DNA of 32,329 nt from Halorhabdus amylolytica (GTDB lineage Archaea; Halobacteriota; Halobacteria; Halobacteriales; Haloarculaceae): assembly GCF_004944975.1 (NCBI RefSeq), contig NZ_SPQG01000013.1:1-32329 (forward strand), given 5' to 3'. Below are positions 1 through 8,263 of this stretch, in pieces. The translations under genes were made by a program, and so were the position numbers. How positions within the stretch are numbered: position 1 is the stretch's first letter; the number at the start of each line of letters is the position of its first letter. Under the pieces are notes generated by a model that did not search any database, was not told the DNA's origin, and saw only the letters and a program-made list of their open reading frames with translations.

Positions 1-398
1 CGCCTCGAATCGGAACGGCGACCGACAGGGAGCCGTGGAGAAAGGCGAGGCGGAGTGAACGGAGTGAACTCCGCCTCGAGGTGAGGCGGGGAACACAGTG
101 ACCCGCCGAACAGGGCGAGGTTGCGTAAGCGAGCGTACGAAGGTGTTCGAGAGAGTTTTTGCTCTCCTGCGATCCCCAAAATTTGCGGTTTCCGGATACA
201 TCAGGGCGTTCGTGTCGTCCGTAGAAAAGACACAATCTTTTACATGTATCAGAATCAATTCTGAATGTGCGATTGGAGTGATTCGATGGCAACAATTCCG
301 CGGACGATCCTGGCGAACAGACTATCGGGGAGGACAGATAGCGGTCGTGAGCGGTCAAACGGTTGCTGTCGAGTCAGCCAATCGTGACCGGATAATTC
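1..398. other. Gene-free left edge upstream of amylase
   Basis: I see no convincing gene in this stretch. The open frames that cross it have no family resemblance and run into the amylase gene in another frame. The first 110 bases are GC-rich and hold two tandem hairpins, listed separately. The part from about 180 onward is AT-richer. It contains a TATA-like CTTTTACAT around 236-245, which could be a promoter for the amylase with a leader of roughly 130 bases. That promoter is inferred from composition only. Confidence 0.5.
46..107. repeat. Two tandem hairpins with near-identical loops
   Basis: Hairpin 1 has an 11-bp perfect stem (46-56 paired with 68-78) and an 11-base loop, GAACGGAGTGA. 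Hairpin 2 has a 6-bp perfect stem (85-90 paired with 102-107) and an 11-base loop, GAACACAGTGA. The loops match at 9 of 11 positions while the stems differ, so base pairing is kept although the stem sequence changes. This looks like an extragenic palindromic (REP-like) element or a transcription end structure of a gene lying to the left. Confidence 0.55.
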
Positions 399-3300
399 AT
401 GAAACGAAGAGAGTATCTCACAGGACTTACAGGAATCAGCACACTCTCGGTTGCGGCCAGGCAGGCGAGTGGTCGTACGAAAGCCCGTCGACTATCGAGT
501 GCAACCGAGGACGATACCCACCACCCCGGCCCACCGCGGTTCGGACGCGTCGGTGTGACGTTCTACGATCGGTGGGACACCGACTTCGACGAGGATCACG
601 CTGGCGGGAAGGACCGTGACAACTTCGCGCCGCGGATCGTCGGCGACGCGGAACGGGATCCCGACAACTACAGTGTCGAGGATTTCTCCTGGTCGCTCGT
701 CGAGACACCCGAGGACAGCACGGCAGCCCTGGAATATCGTCCGGACGACGACGGCCGGCCACAGTACGACCCCGGACAGGACAACGTCGTCGAGTTCGCA
801 CCGGACGTCCCTGGAACGTACGTCCTCGAACTGGACGCCCCCGACGGCATCCACGAGCAACTGCTGTACATCTTCCCCGAACACGGTGATGCGGGCAGTC
901 CGCCTCGTATCTCCATCGACGGCCACTACGACAACGAAACCGACGAGTTCGTCCTCGAATCGAATCCCAGGCTGGCCCCCAAAAGCAAGATGGCCGAGAG
1001 TGACCTAATCGTCGAATGGCTCGCGGACGGCCGTGACGCCCTCTCGACGGGAGATATCGTCGTCGGCGACGGGATAGATTCCTGGACGGCCAGAATCCCC
1101 AAGAGCGCACTCGGCGGCGAGACCGGACGCGTTCATGCGGCGCCGTGGGACACGAACGCCCACGGCTACACCGACACCGTCACGCTCGATCCCGCCAACG
1201 AGGTCGTCGAATATCCCAATCGACCGCCGGAGTGGATCGAGAACGGGATCATCTACCAGATCTTCCCGCGGTCGTTCGGCGGACCCCCGGAAGAAAGCGA
1301 GTGGCCGCTCCAGAACTCCAACGCCAACTTCGCCACCTTCGAGGAGAAGCTCGACTATATCGAGGAGTTGAACGTCGACGTAATCTGGTTCTGTCCGACG
1401 GTTCCCTCCGAAAGTGCGAACTGGAAGCCACAGAACGCGGACGAGTGGGATGGCCCGGACAACCGCTTGAAGTACGTCGGTGGCGGCCCGCACGGGTACG
1501 ACGCCCTCTCGTACTTCCAGACGGCCGAAGACCTGACGTCGGAGTACTCCGTCGAGGACTACAAGGATGAACCCTGGCCGTGGGAAACGGGGTACGATCC
1601 GGATGACAACCTCCGCGAGGCGGCCCGCGAGAGCGCGATGGCGGAGTTCCAGAGTTTCATGGATGCTGCCCACGAGCGGGACATCCGAGTCTGTATCGAC
1701 TTCGTGATCAACCACGGCGGTCGCCACCATCCCCTCTTCCAGGACACGATCGCCGAAAAGACCGATTCGCGTCCGGAAGGATGGACTTACAGAGGGATCG
1801 AAAAGAACAACACGGACTCGAAGTACTTCGACTGGTTCACTCGCACGGAGAGTGCGATCAAGAACGAGGGCGAAGTCATCGATGCAGCCCCATCAACGAG
1901 TGGCTTCGCTGGCCTCCGCGTGATGCCCCAGTGGAACTACGGCAACGTCGCGCTGCGCGAGCACATCCTCGCGGCAGCGGAACACTGGGCGGAAATGGGG
2001 GTCGACGCGTTCCGCTGTGATATCGCCTATGGAGTCCCACACAGCTTCTGGAAAGAGGTGCGGGAACGCGTTCGGGACATCGACCCCGAGTTCATGCTGC
2101 TCGACGAAACCATCCCGAACGATCCGAACTTCGCCGAGAACGAGTTCGATCTGCACTTCGACTCGGCTGACTTCATGACGAGTGCCGGCTACGGGGTCGT
2201 CAACGGTGCCGACCCGATGGAGCTGTACAACGCCGTCCACAGGCGCAAAAACGAGGGATGGCCCGACCATGCGCTGATTCTCAACGCCACTGAGAATCAC
2301 GACGAGTACCGTCTACTCGACGAGGCACTCAGCGGCTCCCGTGAGGATCCGGCCAAGGCCCAGCGTGCGGTCTGGTCGGCCGGCGTCACGCTCACCGGCG
2401 TCCCCTTCATCTATTACGGCCAGGAGCGGCTCCTCAGCAAATACGGCGAAGAACGCTACGACTACGACGACTCCGGCGAGGATTACCGGACCGACGACGG
2501 TGACGTCGGCCCGGGCAATCCCGCCCGCGCGTTCATGAACTGGGAGACGAACGACGAGGTCGAAGACCACCTCCAGTTCTATCAGGACGTAACCCAATTC
2601 TACAAGGAGACGGAGATTCTGAAGCCGTCGGCCGGTCTCCGGAAGACCTGGTTCCGGTCCGACGACAGCGTGCTGGTGTTCGGCCGGTCGATGGAGACAG
2701 ACGACGGCCGGAAGAACGTGGTCGTCATGCACCACTTCGACCCCGGCACGGCACAGGTCGATCTATTACCGGGCACCGAAACGACGGACCTGTTCACCGG
2801 CGAGGACATCGGCGTCGACTCCGGGGGGCCGGCAGTCAGCGTCGCGTTCGATACGCTGGCAGTCGTCGAGACCGACACCCTGTTCAGCGTCGGCGAGCAG
2901 ATCGTCCAGATCGACGACCCAACGGGTGACGACAACGGACCTGGGAGCTACACGTATCCGACCGGCGACGCCTACACGGACGGTGTGTTCGACGTCTCGG
3001 AACTGACGGTCCACACGACCACCAACGCCGTGCAGTTCCGGGTCACACTCGACGGGAATCTGTCGAACCCCGACGGATACGACGGTGGTATCACCGCCCA
3101 GCACCTGCAGGTCTACATCCGTGATCCCAACGCCGACGCGGGTACGACCGATGGTCGAACCGGAACGAACGTCATCTTCGAGAAGCCCTACCAGTATCGC
3201 CTGATCGCCGACGGCGAGAACGGTGCTCGCGTCGAGGATCACGAAGGGAACGTCGTGGCCGAGGGGTCGATCACGACCAACAAAGTCACCGACGGGATCG

Positions 3301-4274
3301 TCGTCGAGATACCCACGTCGGTACTCAGCGCGGGGATCCGGTCGTACTGCGTGGCGCCGCTCATGCTCGGATACCATCCCGACGCAGACGGCGGCGTGAT
3401 GCCGGTCCAGGCCGAGGCAAGCTCGGACGCCTTCGGTGGGGCCGACCCGGCTGAGGAGGTACCCGCCGTCATCGACATGGTCACGCCGGAGCCGGTCGAT
3501 CAGGCGGACGTTCTCTCCTATTCCGAAGTGGAGACGCCGACGCTCCCCTACACGTCGCTAACGCCGGAGTTCGAACCACTCGGGTTAGCTGAGGATGCGG
3601 ACGGGGACGACCACGGTCCAGGGAACTACCAGCACCCGACTGCAGACAGCTACGATGACAACCCCTGGGACATCACGAGCGTCGAAATCGCCGAGAGCCG
3701 CTCGCGGGTCGAGTTCACGTACAACTTCGCGACCGAGGTACAGAACCCCTGGCGTCTCGACGGCGGCTTCTCACACCAGCACATGCAGGTGTACATCCGT
3801 GATCCGGATGCCGGTGTAGACGCTCCGACCGCGACAGTCGCCCGCAAGGGAATTAACGCCGAGTTCGTGGAGCCATATCACTACCGTATCGCAGTGCACG
3901 GACAGGGACTCAAGCAGGTCGAGAACGGTGCCGGCGATGTCGTCTCGACCGACGTGAACGTCGCCGTCGAGGGGACAGCTATCTCCTTTGACGTCCCGAT
4001 GGAGGCCATCGATGGGTCACCGGAGGGCAAGCAGATCGCGTCGCTGGTCACGTCATTCGACGGCTACGGGACGGGTGGCGTCCGAACCGACTACGCGGAG
4101 AAACCGGACAGCCACGTCATCGGCACCGACGGCCAACCGGTCGACAACGCACCGCACGTCCTGGACATGATCCCGCCCACAGGGACCGATCAGTCGGAGG
4201 CGCTCGCGTACTCGAAAGACGAGATGGCCGAGATCCCCCTCGCTGACTGGGGACGGTACAATCCGACCGGCTAG
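399..4274 (+). CDS. Tat-exported GH13 alpha-amylase family enzyme with two C-terminal glucodextranase-C-like modules
   Basis: Predicted extracellular glycoside hydrolase acting on starch-like alpha-glucans. The N-terminus (MKRREYLTGLTG) is a Tat-type signal without a lipobox cysteine, so a freely secreted enzyme is likely. Residues about 45-275 form beta-rich N-terminal domains. The GH13 barrel begins near residue 280 (ENGIIYQIFPRSF). All four GH13 motifs are visible: D434-N438-H439 (region I), R539 and nucleophile D541 (region II), acid/base E570 (region III) and H634-D635 (region IV), so activity is expected. After a short beta domain come two related modules, about 850-1060 and 1080-1285. 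Each contains GDDxGPGxYxxPT and HxQVYIRDP-type motifs typical of the glucodextranase C-terminal domain, possibly for cell-surface or glycan binding. At 1291 residues it is about twice the size of a simple amylase. The precise specificity (amylase, pullulanase or cyclodextrinase) cannot be told from sequence alone. Confidence 0.93.
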   Translation: MKRREYLTGLTGISTLSVAARQASGRTKARRLSSATEDDTHHPGPPRFGRVGVTFYDRWDTDFDEDHAGGKDRDNFAPRIVGDAERDPDNYSVEDFSWSLVETPEDSTAALEYRPDDDGRPQYDPGQDNVVEFAPDVPGTYVLELDAPDGIHEQLLYIFPEHGDAGSPPRISIDGHYDNETDEFVLESNPRLAPKSKMAESDLIVEWLADGRDALSTGDIVVGDGIDSWTARIPKSALGGETGRVHAAPWDTNAHGYTDTVTLDPANEVVEYPNRPPEWIENGIIYQIFPRSFGGPPEESEWPLQNSNANFATFEEKLDYIEELNVDVIWFCPTVPSESANWKPQNADEWDGPDNRLKYVGGGPHGYDALSYFQTAEDLTSEYSVEDYKDEPWPWETGYDPDDNLREAARESAMAEFQSFMDAAHERDIRVCIDFVINHGGRHHPLFQDTIAEKTDSRPEGWTYRGIEKNNTDSKYFDWFTRTESAIKNEGEVIDAAPSTSGFAGLRVMPQWNYGNVALREHILAAAEHWAEMGVDAFRCDIAYGVPHSFWKEVRERVRDIDPEFMLLDETIPNDPNFAENEFDLHFDSADFMTSAGYGVVNGADPMELYNAVHRRKNEGWPDHALILNATENHDEYRLLDEALSGSREDPAKAQRAVWSAGVTLTGVPFIYYGQERLLSKYGEERYDYDDSGEDYRTDDGDVGPGNPARAFMNWETNDEVEDHLQFYQDVTQFYKETEILKPSAGLRKTWFRSDDSVLVFGRSMETDDGRKNVVVMHHFDPGTAQVDLLPGTETTDLFTGEDIGVDSGGPAVSVAFDTLAVVETDTLFSVGEQIVQIDDPTGDDNGPGSYTYPTGDAYTDGVFDVSELTVHTTTNAVQFRVTLDGNLSNPDGYDGGITAQHLQVYIRDPNADAGTTDGRTGTNVIFEKPYQYRLIADGENGARVEDHEGNVVAEGSITTNKVTDGIVVEIPTSVLSAGIRSYCVAPLMLGYHPDADGGVMPVQAEASSDAFGGADPAEEVPAVIDMVTPEPVDQADVLSYSEVETPTLPYTSLTPEFEPLGLAEDADGDDHGPGNYQHPTADSYDDNPWDITSVEIAESRSRVEFTYNFATEVQNPWRLDGGFSHQHMQVYIRDPDAGVDAPTATVARKGINAEFVEPYHYRIAVHGQGLKQVENGAGDVVSTDVNVAVEGTAISFDVPMEAIDGSPEGKQIASLVTSFDGYGTGGVRTDYAEKPDSHVIGTDGQPVDNAPHVLDMIPPTGTDQSEALAYSKDEMAEIPLADWGRYNPTG

Positions 4275-4354
4275 ATCCGAACTGCAAGTATCCATCAACA
4301 ATTTATAACTTTCCAGTGACCCCGGACAAGTCGCTGGCTCGCCGGAATACCGGG

Positions 4355-4361
4355 TTTTACA
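4355..4361 (+). promoter_or_regulatory. TATA box of the small membrane protein gene
   Basis: TTTTACA lies about 26-32 bases before the ATG at 4387. This fits archaeal transcription starting at or very near the start codon (leaderless mRNA). Confidence 0.45.
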
Positions 4362-4386
4362 ATACAGGGCACTCGTTCACTCGCTC

Positions 4387-4602
4387 ATGACCGACGAGAA
4401 CCCCCTCCGTGATCGTCGCGTGCGTGGACTGATCGGCCTCTCGGGCGCCGTCGTCGTGGCGTTCGTCGCGATTTTCTTCCTCGAAGGAACGATCCGCTGG
4501 GTCGTCCTGGGCGTCGCACTGCTGGACGCGATCGTGACGCCGTACATCCTCGGTAAAGCCGTCGAAAACGCCGAGAACGAACCCGACGGGTTCTCGGCCT
4601 GA
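4387..4602 (+). CDS. Small two-helix membrane protein, unknown function
   Basis: 71 residues. After a charged N-terminus (MTDENPLRDRRVRG) there are two hydrophobic stretches, about residues 14-33 and 35-55. The second is followed by a polar, acidic tail. I do not recognise a named family, though short two-helix proteins of this layout are common in haloarchaea. It has its own TATA-like box close upstream and sits alone between the amylase and a convergent DUF302 gene. The start is the first ATG and gives a leaderless transcript. Confidence 0.7.
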   Translation: MTDENPLRDRRVRGLIGLSGAVVVAFVAIFFLEGTIRWVVLGVALLDAIVTPYILGKAVENAENEPDGFSA

Positions 4603-4648
4603 TCCATACGGGTCGGTCACAGACGGCGAGGGCCGACCGAGAGAAGCC

Positions 4649-5089
4649 CTACAGGTTCGAGTAGGCTTCCTCGACGTACTCGCCGGTGTCGGCGATGATC
4701 TCGGCCATGGTCTCGTCGTCGGGAGCCATCCCGACAAGCCGGGCGATCCGCATGATCGAGACGTGATAGACCTCCTGGCGGCCCGGTTCGACCTCGCGGA
4801 TCACGACGTTGCAGGGGAACAGCCCGCCGAGCCGGCCGTCAGTGGCGTCGAGCGCCCGGTCGGCGACGGCCGGGTTGCACGCCCCCAGGACGTAATAGGG
4901 GTCGCGGTCGGCGTCGATCTTCTCGTTGAGCAACTCCGACGGGGAGAACTCGGTCGCGATACCGAAACCGGCGTCGACGAACGTCTCGCGGACGTGTTCG
5001 ACAGCCGCCTCGTGATCCATGTCGAGGGTCGCGCGCTTTTCGCCGATGTCTTCGGCGTCGAGTTCGGTCGGATCGATCGGGAGCGTCAT
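4649..5089 (-). CDS. DUF302 family protein (first of two paralogues)
   Basis: 146 residues. The frame stays open upstream, but the ATG at 5089 (MTLPIDPTEL) is the best start because the translation before it is Arg-rich and unlike a haloarchaeal protein. The body matches the DUF302 fold: an amphipathic helix (DHEAAVEHVRETFVDAGFG), the signature YYVLGACNPAVADRAL near residues 66-80, and GGLFPCNVVIRE near 88-99. Cysteines C71 and C93 sit in the two signature motifs. The biochemical role of DUF302 is not established. A second DUF302 protein lies about 330 bases away on the opposite strand and keeps both cysteines. It could bind a small ligand or a metal, but that is inference. Confidence 0.85.
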   Translation of the reverse strand: MTLPIDPTELDAEDIGEKRATLDMDHEAAVEHVRETFVDAGFGIATEFSPSELLNEKIDADRDPYYVLGACNPAVADRALDATDGRLGGLFPCNVVIREVEPGRQEVYHVSIMRIARLVGMAPDDETMAEIIADTGEYVEEAYSNL

Positions 5090-5187
5090 GTGCTCAGCCA
5101 CGGGTGAGCGAGAGAAAAGAGTACGTGTAGCCGGGAGTGCTACCGGAACGACGAAAGACTGACGTGATCGCCGTCGGATCCGCACGT

Positions 5188-5328
5188 ATGGCGTTCGCCC
5201 TCGATCCCGCCCTCGCAGTCGACTCGGCGGTCGAACACTGGCCGATCGCGCTCGTGATCGTGGCGGCTCTCTGGGTCGCGCTCCGCGAACTCGGTCCCAT
5301 CCGCCGACTGCGCCGATTGCTGAGCTGA
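5188..5328 (+). CDS. Very small single-helix membrane protein
   Basis: 46 residues from the ATG at 5188 (MAFALDPALAVDS). It has one hydrophobic stretch (about residues 19-32, PIALVIVAALWVAL) and a basic C-terminal tail (RRLRRLL), which predicts one membrane helix with a cytoplasmic tail. It lies between two oppositely oriented DUF302 genes. No family is recognised. The size makes the call less certain than its neighbours, but the hydrophobic-then-basic pattern is typical of real haloarchaeal microproteins. Confidence 0.5.
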   Translation: MAFALDPALAVDSAVEHWPIALVIVAALWVALRELGPIRRLRRLLS

Positions 5329-5345
5329 CGGGCGACATGGTATTG

Positions 5346-5353
5346 TTCTATAA
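5346..5353 (+). promoter_or_regulatory. TATA-like box upstream of the second DUF302 gene
   Basis: CTATAAAC lies in an AT-rich patch, about 67 bases before the ATG at 5420. If used it would give a leader of about 40 bases. Confidence 0.35.
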
Positions 5354-5419
5354 ACCCAATAACGAGCAATAGTTGTGAGGGAACAAACTGTTACCCCGTC
5401 AGGAGCCCTTGATTTCACG

Positions 5420-5824
5420 ATGGCAACCTATACGAACCAATATCGAGTCGACGCGACGTTCGAGGAGACGATCGAGGCCGTGACCGACGCGCTGGCCGAG
5501 GAAGGGTTCGGCGTGCTTGCAGACATCGACATGCAGGCGGCGTTCGACGCGAAACTCGACGAGGAATTCGACCAGTATCGCATCCTGGGGGCGTGCAATC
5601 CGTCGCTCGCCTTCGACGCCCTGGACGTGGAGTACGAACTCGGCGCGCTGTTGCCCTGTAACGTGGTCGTCTACGAGGACGGCGACGGGACGGGCGTCAG
5701 CGTCGTCGATCCGGCGGAGATGTTGGCTCTCGCGGACAACGAGAACCTCGAACCGATCGTCGAGGAGGCCCGGGCTGGACTGACGGCCGCGATGGATGCG
5801 GTTCCGGGTGCGACGCCAGCTTAG
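5420..5824 (+). CDS. DUF302 family protein (second paralogue)
   Basis: 134 residues from the ATG at 5420 (MATYTNQYRVDATFEETIEAV). The DUF302 signatures are clear: EEGFGVLADIDMQAAFDAKL, then YRILGACNPSLAFDAL near residues 53-68, then GALLPCNVVVYED near 75-87. C59 and C80 correspond to C71 and C93 of the neighbouring paralogue. The two proteins have similar lengths and aligned motifs, which suggests an old local duplication. An upstream in-frame GTG at 5375 could extend the protein, but that extension is not family-like. Confidence 0.87.
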   Translation: MATYTNQYRVDATFEETIEAVTDALAEEGFGVLADIDMQAAFDAKLDEEFDQYRILGACNPSLAFDALDVEYELGALLPCNVVVYEDGDGTGVSVVDPAEMLALADNENLEPIVEEARAGLTAAMDAVPGATPA

Positions 5825-5874
5825 GGACAGTATCGTGTCGACGACCACACGTCACGTGTTCCGTAACTCCGTCG

Positions 5875-6546
5875 TCAGATCGGGAGTGGGAACAACGACA
5901 GCCAGTCCTGGACGGTACTCGGCGCGAGCAGTGGGTCGTGAAGGACGAGCCAGTCGAGCAACACCAGTCCGCAGCCGTGAGCGACGACGGACGGCAGGAT
6001 CGAACGGCTGTGGTAGTCAACGGCACCGAAGAGAACGTCAGTTGGCCCGGACAGGAACATCTCGATCGGCGGTTTGCCGACGTGATTGAACGCGTAGACG
6101 AGCGGGCTGACGAACACCGCTTTGACGCCGAGTTGCCGAACACCGACACAGAGCAGTCCGCGATAGTATGTCTCGTTTGCGAGTGCGACGAGGAACTGTT
6201 TGCCGGCGTGGGGGACGAAGACGGAAAGCTCGGCACTCGTCGAAAACATCGGATAGTACGCCCGGATCTGGGGCAAACACGAACCCACGAGATAGAACGG
6301 CAGGACGAACGCCGAAAGCAGGACCGTGTTGCGGATCGCCCGTCGGTCGACCCGCCAGCCCAGTCGACGCCCGTGAGCGAGGCCGAACGCGAGCGGGAGG
6401 ACGAGCAGGAACGTGACGTCCCGGATCACGCGACTGTCGACGGACCCGACAGATACCCGTCCCCACAGGACGACGGCGATCGTCCCGACGGCGGCGACGC
6501 GGACGAACCATCGCCGGTCGATCGAGCCTGTCCCCAGCGATACCAT
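5875..6546 (-). CDS. CPBP-type intramembrane protease-like protein with altered active-site motif
   Basis: 223 residues with several hydrophobic segments (about 16-28, 43-58, 73-90, 114-125, 142-155, 184-203). Late motifs resemble CPBP (CAAX protease/bacteriocin-processing, ABI) membrane proteins: NETYYRGLL at 124-132 in place of the usual EExxxR, FNHVGKP at 153-159, and SVVAHG near 186-191. In active members the first Glu of EExxxR is important for catalysis. Here that position is N124, while E125, R129, H155 and H190 remain. Activity may therefore be changed or lost. It lies 9 bases downstream of the DUF5789-like gene and is probably co-transcribed with it. Confidence 0.75.
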   Translation of the reverse strand: MVSLGTGSIDRRWFVRVAAVGTIAVVLWGRVSVGSVDSRVIRDVTFLLVLPLAFGLAHGRRLGWRVDRRAIRNTVLLSAFVLPFYLVGSCLPQIRAYYPMFSTSAELSVFVPHAGKQFLVALANETYYRGLLCVGVRQLGVKAVFVSPLVYAFNHVGKPPIEMFLSGPTDVLFGAVDYHSRSILPSVVAHGCGLVLLDWLVLHDPLLAPSTVQDWLSLFPLPI

Positions 6547-6555
6547 GGCCGACAG

Positions 6556-6843
6556 TCACTCGGTGGGGACCGGCCCGGACCCCACGACCGCCCGGACCGC
6601 CTCCTCGAAGGCCTGCCGGCGCTCGAAATACGTCTCCTCGACGGAATCGAGAACGTCGGAAAGCGGCGTCGGGCCGTCGGGCGTCCGAATCTCCGTATCG
6701 CCCTCGCGACGCCGGACAGTGCTCTTCTCGATGCCGTAGGTGAGTCGCGAAGACACCCGCGCCAGCGGGACACCCTCGACCGACTCCCGCTCACCAAGTT
6801 CGACCGCCGGTTCGTCCGCCTCGTCCGCGTCTTCGTCTGCCAT
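6556..6843 (-). CDS. DUF5789-like haloarchaeal protein
   Basis: 95 residues from the ATG at 6843 (MADEDADEADEPAVELGE). An alternative start further upstream would add a Ser/Asn/Arg-rich tail that looks non-coding. The protein has an acidic head, then VEGVPLARVSSRLTYGIEKS, then a central segment (REGDTEIRTPDGPTPLSDVL) and a C-terminal helix (EETYFERRQAFEEAVRAVVG). I associate this with the small haloarchaeal DUF5789 family from memory of its wording, so the family name is tentative. It is the first gene of a two-gene unit with the CPBP-like protein. Confidence 0.7.
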   Translation of the reverse strand: MADEDADEADEPAVELGERESVEGVPLARVSSRLTYGIEKSTVRRREGDTEIRTPDGPTPLSDVLDSVEETYFERRQAFEEAVRAVVGSGPVPTE

Positions 6844-6978
6844 GCCCGGCGTTTGACCGCCTCGGCGATTAGTGTTTTCGGACGCGGAGGCCAACCCACC
6901 GGAACCTGCTCGGATCCGACCGACTGCAAGACGACTGTCTGACGCACAGTTTTGTGTGTGCCCGCGTTAGCGCTCCGC

Positions 6979-7869
6979 ATGACCAGCCTGACAGACGTCT
7001 ATCGGCGCCGCGTGGGGGCCGTGGCGAGCCGACGGCGGGTGTTCGTTGGGGCGGCCCTGTTCGCGCTCGGTGCCGGCCTGACCGCGGCGGGGGTGGTCCT
7101 GGCGACGACCCACGTCGGCTCCAGGCTCGGCCTGGGGACCTACGGCGCCAGGGAGTGGGCGGGCGTCCTCGCAGGACTCGGCCTACCCGCGGTGTTCGTG
7201 GGGGTCTTCGCCGTCCTTCCGACCAGTCGGGTGACCCGAGCGGCCGCCGCCATCGGCGCCAGTCTGTGCGTTTTCGCTGTCGCCCTGTTCACGCACGCCT
7301 ATCCGACCCAGTGGCCCGGTGCGCCGGCCGCCGACCCGTTGGTCGCACTGCTGACGCTGGGTGCGTACTTCGCCGGCGCAGTCACGACCGGCTGGTGTCT
7401 GTTCGTCGCCGTCGCCACATTCAAAACCCGCAAGTCCCCCGGCGGGACCGCCGAGATGCGGATCACCGAAGAGGGACGGATCAAACTGGTCCGGGACGCC
7501 GGCGGCCTCGGCGGGACAGGCAGTTTCGGCGGCGTGGGCGGGGTCGGCCTGTTCGGAACCGATCCTGACGGCGAGGTCCCGACCCAGACGGGCAATACAG
7601 AGACGAACGGTGACGACTCCTCAACCACGCGGACGGTCAGCGACGGGGGTTCCGCGGCCGTCGACGCAGCCGATGACGGGGCTGAGGTCCTCGAAGCAGC
7701 TCGAAAACGGGCCACTCCGGACCGCTATTGCGGCAACTGCGAGCACTTCCATTACGTCCGCGTCGACGAGGACGCTATCGAACCCTACTGTGACTTTCAC
7801 GGACGATACATGGACGACATGGACGCCTGTTCGGACTGGTCGGCCACCGGCGACGATCGGACGCAGTGA
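6979..7869 (+). CDS. Multi-helix membrane protein with Cys-rich C-terminal tail
   Basis: 296 residues from the ATG at 6979 (MTSLTDVYRRRVGAV). Four hydrophobic segments fall at about 20-42, 60-78, 84-100 and 118-140. A Gly-rich linker (GGLGGTGSFGGVGGVG) and a low-complexity acidic stretch follow. The end holds a compact motif, YCGNCEHFHY followed by PYCDFHGRYMDDMDACSDW, with four Cys and several His that could bind zinc or iron. This layout matches a conserved haloarchaeal membrane family that I believe is catalogued as DUF7139. No function is known. It ends about 70 bases before the TFS gene on the same strand. Confidence 0.8.
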   Translation: MTSLTDVYRRRVGAVASRRRVFVGAALFALGAGLTAAGVVLATTHVGSRLGLGTYGAREWAGVLAGLGLPAVFVGVFAVLPTSRVTRAAAAIGASLCVFAVALFTHAYPTQWPGAPAADPLVALLTLGAYFAGAVTTGWCLFVAVATFKTRKSPGGTAEMRITEEGRIKLVRDAGGLGGTGSFGGVGGVGLFGTDPDGEVPTQTGNTETNGDDSSTTRTVSDGGSAAVDAADDGAEVLEAARKRATPDRYCGNCEHFHYVRVDEDAIEPYCDFHGRYMDDMDACSDWSATGDDRTQ

Positions 7870-7908
7870 ACCTGTTGCGCTCGCGCCCCCGATGGCCCAA
7901 ACCCGGGC

Positions 7909-7915
7909 GTTTAAG
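7909..7915 (+). promoter_or_regulatory. TATA box of the tfs gene
   Basis: GTTTAAG ends about 25 bases before the ATG at 7940. This gives tfs and the following gene their own leaderless promoter and supports 7940 as the start. Confidence 0.55.
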
Positions 7916-7939
7916 TTCACCCCTTGGCATACGCCCGAC

Positions 7940-8260
7940 ATGGAATTCTGTGACGAGTGCGGTTCGATGATGAAGACCGAGGGCGATCTGTGGGTCTGTG
8001 GGAGTTGCGGCGCCGAGAAACCACGTGAGGAGGCCACCGAAGGTGGGATGGTTACCACACAGGGTCAAGAAGAGGGTGAGATTGTCGACTTGAGCGAGAG
8101 CGAGGAGGACGCCCGCCCGACGACAGAAGCCCACTGTCCGGAGTGTGGCAACGACCGCGCGTTCTGGGAGATGAAGCAGATCCGCGCCGCCGACGAGTCC
8201 GAAACCCGCTTTTTCACCTGCACCGAGTGCGACCACAAGTGGCGCGAGGACGACCACTGA
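7940..8260 (+). CDS. tfs: Transcription factor S (TFS), RNA polymerase cleavage factor
   Basis: 106 residues, the normal TFS length. It helps stalled archaeal RNA polymerase by stimulating cleavage of the nascent RNA, in the manner of eukaryotic TFIIS and RPA12. The N-terminal zinc ribbon uses C4, C7, C20 and C23. The C-terminal zinc ribbon uses C66, C69, C94 and C97 (HCPECG and CTECDHKW). The acidic hairpin pair that reaches the polymerase active site is present (D85-E86 in RAADESETRFF), so cleavage stimulation is expected. A longer open frame runs upstream, but the zinc ribbon requires the ATG at 7940, and a TATA box supports it. The next gene begins 3 bases after its stop. Confidence 0.96.
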   Translation: MEFCDECGSMMKTEGDLWVCGSCGAEKPREEATEGGMVTTQGQEEGEIVDLSESEEDARPTTEAHCPECGNDRAFWEMKQIRAADESETRFFTCTECDHKWREDDH

Positions 8261-8263
8261 CCC

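Noticed and set aside
98-619. 173-codon frame before and into the amylase
   Set aside because: Arg/Ser/Thr-rich, non-acidic translation that overlaps the Tat signal region of the amylase in another frame.
5938-6942. 334-codon plus-strand frame across the CPBP and DUF5789-like genes
   Set aside because: It lies antisense to two genes with recognisable motifs and has very charged, repetitive composition with no conserved pattern.
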